A stretch of 64,000 nucleotides of DNA from assembly GCF_000003855.2 (NCBI RefSeq), contig NW_003101682.1:6490779-6554778 (forward strand), read 5' to 3'. Positions 1-11,545 of the stretch are shown here, in pieces (the stretch's first letter is position 1; each line of letters starts with the position of its first letter). The stretch comes from Blastomyces gilchristii SLH14081. Taxonomy: Eukaryota; Ascomycota; Eurotiomycetes; Onygenales; Ajellomycetaceae. The notes under the pieces are model-generated. The model did no database searches and was not told the DNA's origin. It was given only the letters and a program-made list of their open reading frames with translations. The position numbers were made by a program, and so were the translations under genes.

Positions 1-67
1 GTCAATTGGCAATAGAACTATTAAAAATTCTGGTCCTGGTCTCAGACACAGTCACACAGTCAGTCTA
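1..67 (+). mobile_element. right terminus of a hAT-like element, body outside window
   Basis: Bases about 30-67 carry the same end as the element at 1171-6918 and the MITEs at 56683 and 60440: a CTGGTCTCAGACACAGTC core, then CACAC, ending in GTCAGTCTA. The body lies left of the window. By analogy with the other copies, the 8 bases after position 67 (TTCTGAAC) would be one copy of the target-site duplication, but the partner cannot be seen. Confidence 0.6.
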
Positions 68-334
68 TTCTGAACAATATCATTATTCTTCGGGAACAAT
101 GCGGCCAGACGCGATGTTTTGACTTCTTTCCCTGTGCTGAAGCACTGTTTCAAATGATTCAGCTAGTTGCAATATATCTCAGAACTGTAATTATGAGTCT
201 TGAGACTTGCGTCTTTTTAAAGAATAAACAGTAATATGATAAGTGCCAAGCTGATCCCATTCAGTGTTAGAGCTAGCTGGCAGTTCAAAATTGAAATTTT
301 TACACTCTATTCATTGATTCGCCATGTCTAAACT

Positions 335-715
335 GAGAAAATAGTGGTTGTCATACACTGATAGAAGACTGGTACTGTTGGCGGTTATTCATACAAGTCA
401 AGCTCATCTCTTGATTCTAGCTGATATAGTTTTCTGAACCAGTAATAAGATGCTAAGAATACATCTGATGAATGTCACACTTGGTAGTTTATGAACATAT
501 TTAGATCTGACTGTTAAAATTCAGGTTCAAGCTGTTTTGTGATCTGTTAGAAGTGTAAAATCAGATAGCATTCTACAGCTGAGCAGAATTCATCACTCAG
601 CACCTGGAATTTCTAATTTTTCAGATGCAACTCTTCATTTGATCAATCATTTTTCTTTGATTTAACAAAGTATCAACAAGGAACAAACGATGTATGTCCT
701 GTACAAAATCAGACA
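335..715. repeat. dispersed repeat, mutated copy (family also at 8677 and 11044)
   Basis: This stretch aligns by eye with about 11085-11545. Both contain TTGATTCTAGCTG, a GTATAGTTT-like block, an AATAAG/AATAAAG block, AGAATTCATCAC-like and AATTCTAATTTTTC-like blocks, and CAA/CGAACAAA near the end. This copy has lost most of its CpG and CpC sites compared with the 11 kb copy, so it is the more mutated one. No coding capacity is evident and the repeat type is unknown. Confidence 0.55.
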
Positions 716-1170
716 AGGGCGACACTCAGGCTTGTATATTACCCCACCCGCTCCAACGCCCGTGTCTACAAAAGCCGACAGGAAAGGCCTCTCGCTCTGC
801 ATCTGTATCAGTGCAGCACAGTGGAGTCTGATTTGAAGATTACTGTACATATGTCGCCCCCGCTGAATTTACATGCAGTGCTTCATGATGGCTTCTATTT
901 GAAAGCTCTGAGGCTTGGGACCTGGATAATTTTATGGACCAATACCGCCCTCACCTCGAACTATTTCTTAAGGAGCTCTGTTGAATGAAATAAGCAGCTG
1001 ATGAGGGCGGGGAATAGCAGCTTCGGGGTGGAAACACTGCATGTGATGTGTCACAGTGTCAGGCCATCATTGTGAATAAAGATTCTTTCCTCTGTACATA
1101 GATTGCACCGCACCTTTTGCTTGCAGGCATTGTGAATTGTATCTTTATGCCTTTTAAGATGGCTAGAACG
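716..1170. other. no gene recognised
   Basis: Moderate-GC sequence between the dispersed repeat and the large hAT-ended element. Only short open frames on both strands, none with a recognisable motif. The last 8 bases, 1163-1170 (CTAGAACG), are the left target-site duplication of the next element. Confidence 0.5.
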
Positions 1171-4100
1171 TAGACTGGCCGCCGGGACCATGAATTTCAC
1201 ATTTGATCTCATTTGGTCTGGTCCCATACATTTCTTGGCGTGAGTCTCATCAGGACCAAGCCTTAAAAAAATCTGAAAATGGACCATTTCTGAGAGAAAT
1301 GATGTGAAAAATGACCAGATTTAATTCAAGAACAGTGAAATGAGAGTAATTTCTCAGAATAAACTGTGAAAGATAATTATTCTTTCAAAATCAGAATAAG
1401 ACTGAGACTGAAAATTAAATTCAGTCTCATTCAGTTCATTCAGTGATTATTTATATAATCAGAATTTAATAATAATTATTAATAACACTTATAAAATAAC
1501 TAAATACATTCTTATATAAGTTTATTCTTCACTTTCTTATAAAAACTACACTTCTCTGATATACTATGATCAGAGATATTAAACTATCTGATAATTTTAT
1601 ATTTTATAATCATGAGTTTCTTAATTATTTCTTCTTATAATTATTCTCAGTGATAGTAATAAATATCTGAGCTTAAGTTAAACTTTCACTTCATTCTCAT
1701 CTCTATTAATGAAATTATCAGAATATTATATATTATTAGTATAATAGTTAAATATATACTCTTAATAATTTTTTATAACTCTAGAATTAATTTAATATAT
1801 AAATTTATTAAATTATCTTAAAGATAGCAGTTAAATTCAGTTTTATAAGTATATAATTTTATCTGATTTTCAGTTATAATTAATATATATAAGTTCTGTT
1901 TCAAAGTTAGTATTATAGTTCTATATAATATAAAGTGTTATTAAAAATCATTACTTACTAGAGAATTGTATTTCACTGTCTTTACATCTCTAATATCTAC
2001 TTATTTAAATCTCTGATAGTTGACATTGTAGTAGTCTCAGATTAATTTAATATATAAGTCTCATTTCTTCTCTATTTAATATTAAGAAGTGTAGATATTA
2101 ACTTAATAAGAGAGATCTAGTAGAGCTGCTATAGTATAATACTCTGTAAAAGATTATTCAGTTTTACTGTAGTAATATATCAGTTTATTTCTTACAGTAA
2201 TAATAGTCTACACTATAGTATTATCTCAGACTGAATTTCTTTTTAAGTGATTTAACTACTTCTTAAGATAAGTAAATAAACTATTATATACTTATTAGAC
2301 TGACTGCAGTATTAATGTATAAGTAATTAAAACTATCTTTATTATCTTATAAAACTGAAACAGTAAATCAATTATATATTTTAACTGAGTTCACTTTATA
2401 TTAGAAAGTTTTAATATCTGAATCTTTTTCTAATCAGAGTATTACACTCAATAATTAATTATCTAATATAATCAAAGAGTCTGAATAGTTATCTTATATA
2501 TTGAACTTCACTGTGTTTTAATATTCTATATTATATTCAGTGATGTGACTGATTTATTTATTTATTAAATATTATAAAATCATTATTATTATTTAAAGAA
2601 GATATAAATCATATTAACAATGTTTCAAATCTATGATATTTAAATTATTAGTCAATCTATTCAAAATTAACAGTAGTATTATTAAAAAGTATTATTAAAA
2701 AGCAATATTAAACAGTATTATTAAAAAATATTATCTTTTATAAAGTGAATATAAAGATTACTTAAGTAATCATTTTCATCTTATTCTTATTTCAAGAATC
2801 AGTTATCTTATTATTCTTTATCTTAATATTAAGATTCTTTATCAGTGTTTATATTATAAGTTGAATTACATGAGTAATACAGAGAATATAATCTTATTTA
2901 TTATTTCAGAAATATAAAGTCAATTTTTACTTCAAGATGTTCATCATAGTATAGTTATTCACAGTATTATTAATTATAATTATAAGAAGACTGAGACTAA
3001 TATCTTAATAGTTATTTTTAATCACAGTTATTAATATCTCTATTATATAATTCTCAGTATGACTACTAATCAATGATTTAAATTCAATTAATATCTCTTA
3101 ATAAGTTCAGTTCTTATTAATATAATAACATATAACTCTTATAAATATAAGATTATTTGTACTAGTTTATATATTTACTGTGAGAGACACTCTTTGATAA
3201 TTCTTCAACTCTGATTTTAGATATTATATATTAACTTTGTAGTATATCTTGAGATTGAACTGAAGACAGAATTGATGTGAAATATGAAGATTTGAATTAA
3301 GTATTTAAAGAAGTGTTCAGAATTCAGAGTTTTCAATTGATTAAAGAGAAAGATTCAGAGATATATATATATAAAATAATTATTCACAGAAGTTATTAGA
3401 TAAGAGTTATGAAATCAGAGTACTGATATATAATTGTTTTCATATAATTTTCTTCAAATTAGAAAGTTAGTATTATTAAAAATTATTATCTAATAGAGTA
3501 ACTTACTAGCTTAGTAGTAATTTTCTGATTATTTTTCTTTTATTATCTATATTCTGATAACTTCAGATGTTGAGTAATTTCTTCAGAGCTATAATCAGTT
3601 CATAATAAATATTTCTAAATAAAGTTATAGTAATTATAGTAAAGAGATAACTCTTCAGTAATCTATAATATAATCTATTAATAATTATTTCATAGTTCAT
3701 CTCAGTATTTATATTGAGTTTTTCATAAATTTTATAACCTGAAATCAGATATGAAGAATGAAGTGATTATTTATTATAATTAAAAGAGAACATTCTGTAT
3801 TAAATTGTAAATAATATAGACTTTGTAATTTACAGTGATTTCTTGAAGAGTTTATAAATCTTCAATAGAAGTAAAAGAAGTGAAAGAAGTGAATTCAGAA
3901 GATATAATAATAATTTAAGAAAGATAATAATTTATTTTCAATAACTGATCACTGATATGTGTAAGAAGAATTAATATAAGAGAAAATAATCTTCTTTCTT
4001 AACTTAGTTATAATTTTAGTACTAACTCAGATTAAAAATCATTAATATATAAAAAGTAAATAAACAATCTTAATTAATCTCTGTCATATTTCTTGAAATA

Positions 4101-4299
4101 TATTAATATTATGAAAGAGAGTGTTATCAAATTACATTATTAGATAATATTATTAAAAATATATTAATATTAATACTTATACATTATAGTGAAATGATAG
4201 TTGAATATATATATATATATTATTTCTGATATTGATAATTAATTATAACTTGTACAATAATTTTTGAAAACTTAAAATTAATTTCAATTATTAACTAAT

Positions 4300-5160
4300 A
4301 GTTATGAACTTATAACTAATTAATATAAAAAGAAAAAAACTTTTTCTACTTATTATCTTTCTTCTCTTTCTCATTCTTCTCATTATTCTTTATAATTCAC
4401 TTCTTATTCTTATTCTTATTCTTCTTCTTCTCATCTGAGATAATAATTATCTTAAAATCTCTCTCTGCTATCTTCTCAGAGAAGAGTTTTCACTGCTTCT
4501 CTTTAGTCAGATTAATCTGTATCTCAAAATCCTGCATTTTCTGATCTGCTGTCTCAGATTTCATCTCAGTAGTAAGTAGATTAACATGCTCAGAGAGCAG
4601 AGCTGTCTTCTCAATATTCTGAATTATGAAGTGTATTTAAGATCTGAATAAGATCTCAATCTTCTTCTTCTCTGTTAGCTTCTGCTAATCAATTAGAGAA
4701 TAGAAGTGCTATTAAAAATTATTATCTTTTAATAAAAAACTTATCAGTTTTAACTTCTTTATCTCTTACTTTAATATCTTCTCAATCTTCTTCTGTTACA
4801 GTTTATTTATAGTAATACTCTTCTTCTTTCTCTCTCTCTTCATCTTAGTCTTAAATCATTCTCAGAACTTCTTCTAATCTCATTACTACTGTATAAGACT
4901 TTTCACTGTCTTCTTTTTTAATCTCTTATAGATGACATCATCTGCATTATTTCTATACTTAGTTCAGTCTAAATCTATTAGAAGTGTTACTTAAAATCAT
5001 TATTATTTTACTTTCTTACAGAGTCTCTTCAAGATATTATAATATATCTTACAATCTGTCTCTCTATACTTGAACATCTTCTTCTTCTCTCTCTTCAATC
5101 TGTGATAGTACTCACATGCCTTGATAGTTCACAGAACTGCAGAATATTTGAAGAGAGATG
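4300..5160 (-). pseudogene. decayed lysine/arginine-rich reading frame inside the large hAT-ended element
   Basis: Reading the minus strand from about 5160 down to 4300, and treating TGA/TAG/TAA as mutated codons, gives patches rich in Lys, Arg and Glu with aromatic clusters. The minus-strand end near 4330 is very basic. The composition suggests former coding sequence of the transposon. No hAT dimerisation motif or DDE/RT motif could be recognised, so the product is unassigned. Confidence 0.25.
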
Positions 5161-5216
5161 ACATGATTAATTTTAATAAGTATTGAGAGAGAATAAAGAC
5201 AGAGAAGATAGCTAGC

Positions 5217-5222
5217 AATGAT

Positions 5223-5269
<47 letters not shown>

Positions 5270-5302
5270 GATAATGATAATAGTGATAATAATGATAATG
5301 AA
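5217..5302. repeat. (AATGAT)-type microsatellite
   Basis: An impure array of AAT, GAT and AATGAT units on the plus strand. It generates an artefactual His/Tyr-rich open frame on the minus strand. Confidence 0.85.
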
Positions 5303-6399
5303 AGAAAGAGTGCATCAGAATATATTATTAACTTATTAAATATAAAGAGATAAAGAAACTATTAACTGCTTTCAGAGATGTACAGAAACAGCTACAGTAT
5401 TATATAGCAATATTATCTTCATTCAATATATACACTATTGATATTCTTTATATGCATTGATTATATAATATATATCAGAGATACATGCAGAAAACAGATC
5501 TTTATTACTAGAGAGAATAATTGCAGTGATTCTCTATTTTTATATTATAAAGATAAGTTATTCTTATTTCTTTCTTCTCTCTTTTCTCTTCTTCTTCAAC
5601 TCATTACTAAGTTCAAGCTGATATGAAAACTATTAAAACACTCTTAGAAACTCTTAAATTAAAGAGTATAAACTAATTAAATTTTAAATACAGATAAATT
5701 AAATTATATTTAATAATACTAATTATTCATTCTTCTCTTAATAAAATAATAGTTGTGTCTTTTCTCTTCTCTCTTAAATGAAATATAGTCTGTGAAAAGT
5801 GAGTATTATGTCAGATTATAATGATTAACATAATCTAAGCACACAGAACTGTATATACACAGTGTATACTGAACTGAGAGACTGTATAAGTTATAAATTA
5901 ACAGTAGTATCTCAGAGAGAGCTGTGCAGTGTGAAAAAGCTGTAACTCTTAGTTATATATACAGAGAGTGAATTACTGCAGTAAGTATATATACATTGTA
6001 TAAAAGTAATACTTTTTAATAATACTCAGTCTCTGATATTATGAAAATAGAGTCTCTTCATGAGATCTGTTTTTATCAGAAGTTAGAAAATCTTATATTT
6101 CTCAAGATTATCTTCACATATCTTATCTGTGAAATTAATGAGAGAAATTATCAATTTCAGTATTCTACTCTTAATATTATTCAAGTGATAGCAGAGTTCA
6201 CTCTGATCATAATTTTTAAGTATATATTTTCTAATTATTCACATTTATACAGATATATACTGATTATTTATTAAATAATATTAAGATAATAACTTATTAC
6301 AGCTATATTACTCTCACTGTAAGAGATATATAATTAATAATAAATATTATAAAGACTCTGAGAAGTGAGTACTTTAAAAATACTACAGCTTTATAATCT

Positions 6400-6545
6400 T
6401 GATTTTTTTTTATTTTTATTTTTTATTTTTTTCTTTTTCTTTTCTTTTTTTTTTCTTTCTCTTTTTTTTTTTTTTTTTTATTGTGATTTTTTCTTGTTTT
6501 TATTTTATTTTTTATTTTTACTTTTTTTTATATTTTATATTTTTT
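6400..6545. repeat. T-rich low-complexity tract
   Basis: Nearly uninterrupted T runs with scattered A, C and G. They give a spurious Phe/Leu-rich frame. This lies inside the large hAT-ended element. Confidence 0.8.
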
Positions 6546-7254
6546 TTATAATTAAAATTATGTGAATTATAATCTATATTTAGAAAAGTAATAATATTTG
6601 ATAATACTCTTTATTGAATTTTCAATAAATAAGCACTATGTTATGATATTATATAAGTGAGAAATGATTTTATAGTTTTATTTAATACTATTCTTAATAA
6701 TGAGATCAGAATAAAAATATAACTAAGAATTTAAATATATTCTTTATCTGAGACTAGATTTTTATTTAAAAAGTGAATCTGAGATCTTTAATATTTAAAA
6801 TAACATGATTTAAGATTAATATAATAAATACAAATCATAATCAGAAGTAATACTTTTAGATAATATAATAACTGTAAAGTTTGATTCTGGTCTCAGACAC
6901 GGTCACATAATCAGTCTACTAGAATGAGAAATGATGAAGTTGCAAGGCTTATCTGTAGAAGAATTAATATATTCACAGCAGTAAGACTCTGCCTGCTTGT
7001 AATATTAAAGTCAGTTAGAGAAGTCGCGATGATAGATGTTCTTAGAGTTGTCTTATTTACCAATATCAGCAATGAAAAGAGTTAATAGAAGAGAAAGGTA
7101 TAATATACACACTTCAATTGATACAATCTCAGAGTGTTCAGATGTTAATAGCTTTTCTTATATTCATTATATTCACACATAAATGATGATCTAGTGGATT
7201 TCAGCCTGCATATTAAGCATATATTAATAAATTCACGAATTAGTTTCTCAGAAA

Positions 7255-7445
7255 CTCTGTTAATTCTGAAGTTAGTCAAGATTATCTTTTCAAAATATTC
7301 TCAGACAATAATGAATATACTCATTAAGAATACAATTTATTAACTTCTGCTGAAGTTTTTTTCTGATCTTCATATTCACATTTCTGATATGCTGTTGTCA
7401 AAATTCTAAATAGTTTCTCTTGAATTGCAATGAGTTTCTCTTCTC
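7255..7445 (-). pseudogene. decayed H2C2-type integrase zinc-binding domain, copy A
   Basis: The minus strand reads through stops as a patch with the order LxxLT(T/N)A-Y/H-Q-x-C-x-Y/H, then KT-S-A-E-V-x-K-L-Y-S. This is the layout of the zinc-binding domain (HGGRDKT-x-x-x-V-x-x-x-Y type) that precedes the integrase core in some fungal elements. It aligns with copy B, about 594 bp further right, so the region is a diverged tandem duplication. Key zinc ligands are damaged. Assignment is by motif order only. Confidence 0.4.
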
Positions 7446-7838
7446 AACAGACTGAATTCTGATCATTGATCAGCTCTAATGTAAACATCTTTTTGAATTA
7501 ATCTCTTCAAATGTTATATCAGCCTCTAAACAACTATTCATGAAGGTTGCTAAAATACATACTAAAACCTGACTATTTCATTACTAAGAAGTGTCTTTTT
7601 AATCTTCTCAATCATGCTTCAGAATATTGTAGCTTTATCTCTAAATTCATCAGGCAAATGTTTAATATAACTAATAAACATGTCAGTAGCCTCTCTCAGA
7701 GTTGAATTAGTATAGGTACCTTGCTATGTGCTTGTCAAACTCAATGATATCTGGAAATCCTTTCAAAGCTGGTATCAGTGAATTCAATAGTACTGAATTG
7801 CACATTGAGCATATTTTTATGTATTGCTGAACTAGCAC

Positions 7839-8057
7839 TTGAGGGATTCTGTTAATTCTGCAGTCAGTTTATTTGATCTTTTCAAAAGAGCAATTTTGAT
7901 CTGTGCAATGAGTGTACTGGTAATACATCTTTCTCACTTGAGTTTCAGTCTTATACCAGCTTCCGTGTTGGCATTGCTGGTGTGCATTTGTCAGAACTTT
8001 AAAGAACTTCTCATGAGTGACTATGGGTTTCTCTTGACAGCAGATCAATTGTTTTGA
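7839..8057 (-). pseudogene. decayed H2C2-type integrase zinc-binding domain, copy B
   Basis: On the minus strand, with one TAA read through, the frame gives HEKFFKVLTNAHQQC, then YKTETQVRKMY, and about 40 residues later IPQVLVQQYIKICSMC, ending in a CxxC pair. The His-Cys followed by CxxC spacing fits an integrase zinc-binding domain. Flanking sequence 8230-8460 also resembles 7560-7800 (shared TAATAAAC-TGTCAGT and CATCTGGAAAT blocks), which extends the duplication to about 1.2 kb in total. This is the better preserved of the two copies. No integrase core (DDE) was found next to it. Confidence 0.45.
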
Positions 8058-8676
8058 CTAGGCAGTCTCAATCAGCATGAGCATTATCCTCATAAAGTTT
8101 TTAAAAATACCTTGTGTGTTTTGAGTTTGAACGAGTTTTTCACCCGATATCTTCAAATCATCAGTCTCAGATTTTGAAATAACTATTCAAATAGAAATGA
8201 AATCAAACATACATACTGAAATTGTGCTGACGCTATGAATGTGTTTTTAGAGTTAAGAAGCATCTTTTTGATCAGTTTTGCTTCTGCTGATGATGTTGAT
8301 GTCTTTATAGTTGAAGTTATAACATATCTAATAAACCTGTCAGTGACCTTTCCAGAGATGAATAGTGTAGTTTATTACCTCTTCAGAAGCTGGTCAAACT
8401 CCTTGACATCTGGAAATTCTTCAAGGGCCGGTGTCATTGAATCAGATACCATTGAGTCCCTGTTGTGTATCTGCTCTTCAATCTCATCTTCATGGTGACG
8501 CTTCTCAGTATCAACAATGTTATGCTCGTCTGAAGGATTCAAAAGAGATCAGACATCCATTCTCAACAACTTCTGACAAAGAGCATTTTGAGATAAACAC
8601 CTCCCACGGATAAAGTGTGGACAAACATGGCTATTCTTATAGCTGCTCAGAGCCTGTCACATAGTCAATTGACTAA

Positions 8677-8815
8677 AGATGGCCGGCCTGCATTTGCATT
8701 AGGCAACAGGCTAGTGGTGATTTGGGCCCGAGAGTTGCCTTGGGAGCCCCTCCCTCGATTCCAGTGGTGCATCGTTTCCCGGGTCGACATAAGGCGCCAG
8801 TGCCAATGAATGCAT
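8677..8815. repeat. dispersed repeat, partial copy
   Basis: It shares GATGGCCGGCCTGCAT, GGCAAC-GGCT-GTGGTGAT and TTTCCCGGGTC blocks with 11044-11240. It retains CpG sites, so it is less mutated than the 335-715 copy. No gene seen. Confidence 0.55.
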
Positions 8816-8829
8816 CCATGCTACGATCG

Positions 8830-9239
8830 AGCGGACAAGAAGCACCAATCAGGAAAACACAGCCGCCAGAGATGACAATCTCCGTCACCCCAGAAGATCC
8901 AGGGAAGGCAAACATGCGCTGGTTATGATGACAGAGCTTCGGATTTCTGTTGGCAAAATATTAGACCGGCTGAGAAAGTGATAAAATACATTAGCCAGGC
9001 CCTCAACTGGTACAACCTTGTCATTATTTTAAGCTCAAAATATGTGTGGCCATACCGCTAGCTTTATAGGTCAGGTTCCATACAGGAAGAAAGCCGAATG
9101 AAAGAAGAGTGTGATGCTTGAGACATCCTTACACCACAAACAGTTCTCAAAAAATCAAGCAATGGCAGCCATCCCCCCATATCACTGCCCCGCCGTCTAA
9201 ATTGATAGTTATTTTTCTGTTATACACATTATGTGAGGC
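8830..9239. other. no gene recognised
   Basis: Normal-composition sequence with no convincing coding frame, splice structure or RNA gene. Confidence 0.5.
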
Positions 9240-10731
9240 GAATAAACTGTCTTCACCAGGCCTACCATAGGCTCAACTCAGAAACTGCATCTTTTTCACC
9301 AATCAACAACCACTCATTCAATTGCTGTAACATCACCAATACAGATTCCTCAGAGGCTAAACTAGATGGGCGATCAGGGATTCTGACTTGTAGTATATTT
9401 TCAACAAGGCTCTTATCTTTGACCTCTCTCACGTAGCAGCCGACCACATATGCCAGCCATAACAGAACTCATTGATGCCGTGTGTCAGTTGCAGCATGAA
9501 GACGACGCACCATGTCCAACAGATTTTTGATCCGCAGGTCTACGTCGGGAATAGAGCGGACACTGCTATGTAGCTGAAGCAGCGCTGTGAGGATAAAGCA
9601 TCGATGAACATTACTGGCATAGTCATCACTCTCAGGGGGTAATCCCAACAAGAGCTCCCGGAGTTCATCTGCTACATCCTCATTCCTAGACAAATGAGCT
9701 ACCAGATCCAGAAGCGGCCGCAGCAGGCCGGTGGTTTTTTCTATCCCTTCCCTTCTGGAACAATAAGTAGCCCAGATATGAACAGCCTCTGATCACCGCC
9801 CCACAATTCACACATCCGTGTCTAAGCTGCCTAGAATTTCAAGTAGGTTAAGCTGGGAGCAGGCATCTGTTTTCACTGCAGCAGACACATTGTCCGGAAG
9901 TGCCAGTAATAAGGATAGGATCTGAGGAAGTTGGTGGGTCCAAGTATATCCGGCTCTCATCTGCACCAGACCGGGGACAAGTTAGTGTATTGGAAGATAT
10001 TTGAAGGAGGGGCAGGCTTACAGATATTTGAAACAGCAGGATCATAGTGAAAACTGATACTTTGGGATTGCTGTTTGCAGATGGGAAGGTAAGAAAGTGC
10101 ATAGTTTCAGTTATGACTCAGTCAACGCTTGCCAGCGAAGAAACTCAGCAGCATTGAACATGTAGTGCCATCAAAGCATTGACTTCATCTCTAATGATGG
10201 GAAATTGCTGATAGAGAGATACAATATCTTGCACTGACCCCCCACAATCCCAATTGAATATGCTGATGCCGCCTGTGATAACTACATGCAAGTGTGTCAG
10301 GAAACTTCAGTTTGGCTTTTTCCAGGATTTGTTGATAGGAAATATTTCTGTTTCTCACAAGACTGATAGAGTTCATCATCTGTCTTTCAACTAGAACAAT
10401 TGCACATCAGGCTCTCGGATAGTGTGGTGAGTGTGAGACTTGCCGGTAGCAGGGGAGCAGCTGAGAGTGATATTGTTGCCACTGTTGCTGCTGCTGTGGT
10501 TGATGATGTTGTGATTGATACCGCCCGACTCAGGGGGTTCAAAATTGACAACAACAAGGATTCCCTCACTACTTTCACCTTCTTCCAAATGAGATGGGGT
10601 GTGTAGTCACAGACAAATCCAAGGCATTTACATCTCTCACACAATGAGCGGCTTTCATCACATTTTTGACTGACATTCACACACTGAGAGTAGCTGGTAC
10701 GCGACCGAGTACCTTTTTTTTGTGTTCCCAT
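9240..10731 (-). pseudogene. broken Zn2Cys6 transcription factor
   Basis: A minus-strand frame starting at 10731 (MGTQKKGTRSRTSY...) contains, about residues 15-45, a damaged Zn2Cys6 domain. KCDES, LCERCK and VCDYT are in the right order and spacing, but the first CxxC pair reads SYSQC and the basic CRKRR-type stretch has become C-V-N-V-S. Downstream the frame breaks repeatedly. Later minus-strand patches (10379-10190, 10102-9848, 9693-9469, 9447-9262) look like pieces of a fungal-specific transcription factor C-terminus. The changes fit C-to-T/G-to-A mutation. The original would be a nuclear regulator of the CxxCRxRRxKCDE class with unknown targets. It is most likely non-functional. Confidence 0.5.
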
Positions 10732-11043
10732 GAGGTTGAAGCACAAAAAAGGGCGGGATAAGGTATGCTGAGTGTATGATAAGGGGCTTAGTTCAAGAGA
10801 CCTCTGGGAAAGAGCAGACAAAAGACAGATCATCATGGGTTGCTCCTATCCTTTTATGCTTGCAGATAACCAGCCAAAACCAGGAAATGATGAAGAGATG
10901 AACAGAAATCACACCAAGCGGCGTAGCCCAATTTTGACAGCCTCAATCCTTTCCAGGCCATCAAATGAGGCGCCGGTGCTAAACATACAGGCACAAGCAT
11001 GTAAGTTCATATGCTCCTACAGGAGCAACTTCCTCCCATGCAT
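10732..11043. other. no gene recognised
   Basis: A plus-strand open frame at 10772-11203 runs through this and the adjoining repeat. It has no recognisable motif and overlaps repeat sequence, so I do not treat it as a gene. Confidence 0.45.
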
Positions 11044-11545
11044 AGATGGCCGGCCTGCATATGCACAGGGCAACGGGCTGGTGGTGATCATCAAAGCAAA
11101 AGAGAGACATAACTCAGTATTTGCTCCAGGGGCCATCTTCCAACAAAATATGCAGCAAGGCGGTTATTGGGACCCGTACAAGCCACGTGAACCCATCCCT
11201 TGATTCTAGCTGTGTATAGTTTCCCGGGTCAGCAATAAAGTGTCGAGAATATATTCAATAAATATCAGATAATGGGAGCGAGGGAAATTTCCAGAAAGAC
11301 TGTGATCTGAATGAAGTGTAGCTTGGGTCATATAAGCATATCTAGATTTGACTGTCAAGGAATAGTAATGAATAGCTTCTTACAACTGGGTAGAATTCAC
11401 CACAACATCCAGAAATTCTAATTTTCCGGACGCACTATTTCTTCATTGGCGCAAAGCAAGGATGTTCTATTTTTAAGTAACCAATCAATTTCCTTTGATT
11501 TATATCAACCACGAACAAATGATGCATGTACACCAGAAAACAAAA
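11044..11545. repeat. dispersed repeat, best preserved copy
   Basis: It begins near GATGGCCGGCCTGCATATGC and runs through TTGATTCTAGCTGTGTATAG, TTTCCCGGGTCAGCAATAAAG and AAATTCTAATTTTCCGGACG to about 11545. The left half matches 8677-8815 and the right half matches 335-715. No terminal repeats or target-site duplications were identified, so the class of element is open. Confidence 0.55.

Larger units (their letters stand above)
1171..6918. mobile_element. 5.7-kb decayed DNA transposon with hAT-like ends and 8-bp TSD
   Basis: The left end starts TAGACTGGCCGCCGGGAC and the right end finishes with GATTCTGGTCTCAGACAC...CAGTCTA, so the tips form a short imperfect inverted repeat (TAGACTG). The flanks are CTAGAACG at 1163-1170 and CTAGAATG at 6919-6926, an 8-bp duplication differing only by a C/T at a CpG. 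Eight-bp duplications with TAG/CAG-type tips are typical of the hAT superfamily. The first ~85 bp and last ~35 bp match the 506-bp MITEs at 56683 and 60440, so this may be the larger or autonomous relative. The interior is extremely AT-rich, full of stops, and no transposase motif could be read. Superfamily assignment rests on ends and duplication length only. Confidence 0.65.

Noticed and set aside
40..66. TGGTCTCAGACAC as a Copia primer-binding site next to an LTR.
   Set aside because: It lies at the tip of elements with 8-bp duplications and inverted TAGACTG ends and is not followed by gag, so it is a DNA-transposon terminus.
5112..5315. His/Tyr-rich open frame on the minus strand.
   Set aside because: It is an artefact of the AAT/GAT microsatellite.
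6365..6565. Phe/Leu-rich open frame resembling a membrane protein.
   Set aside because: It comes from a poly-T tract inside a decayed transposon.
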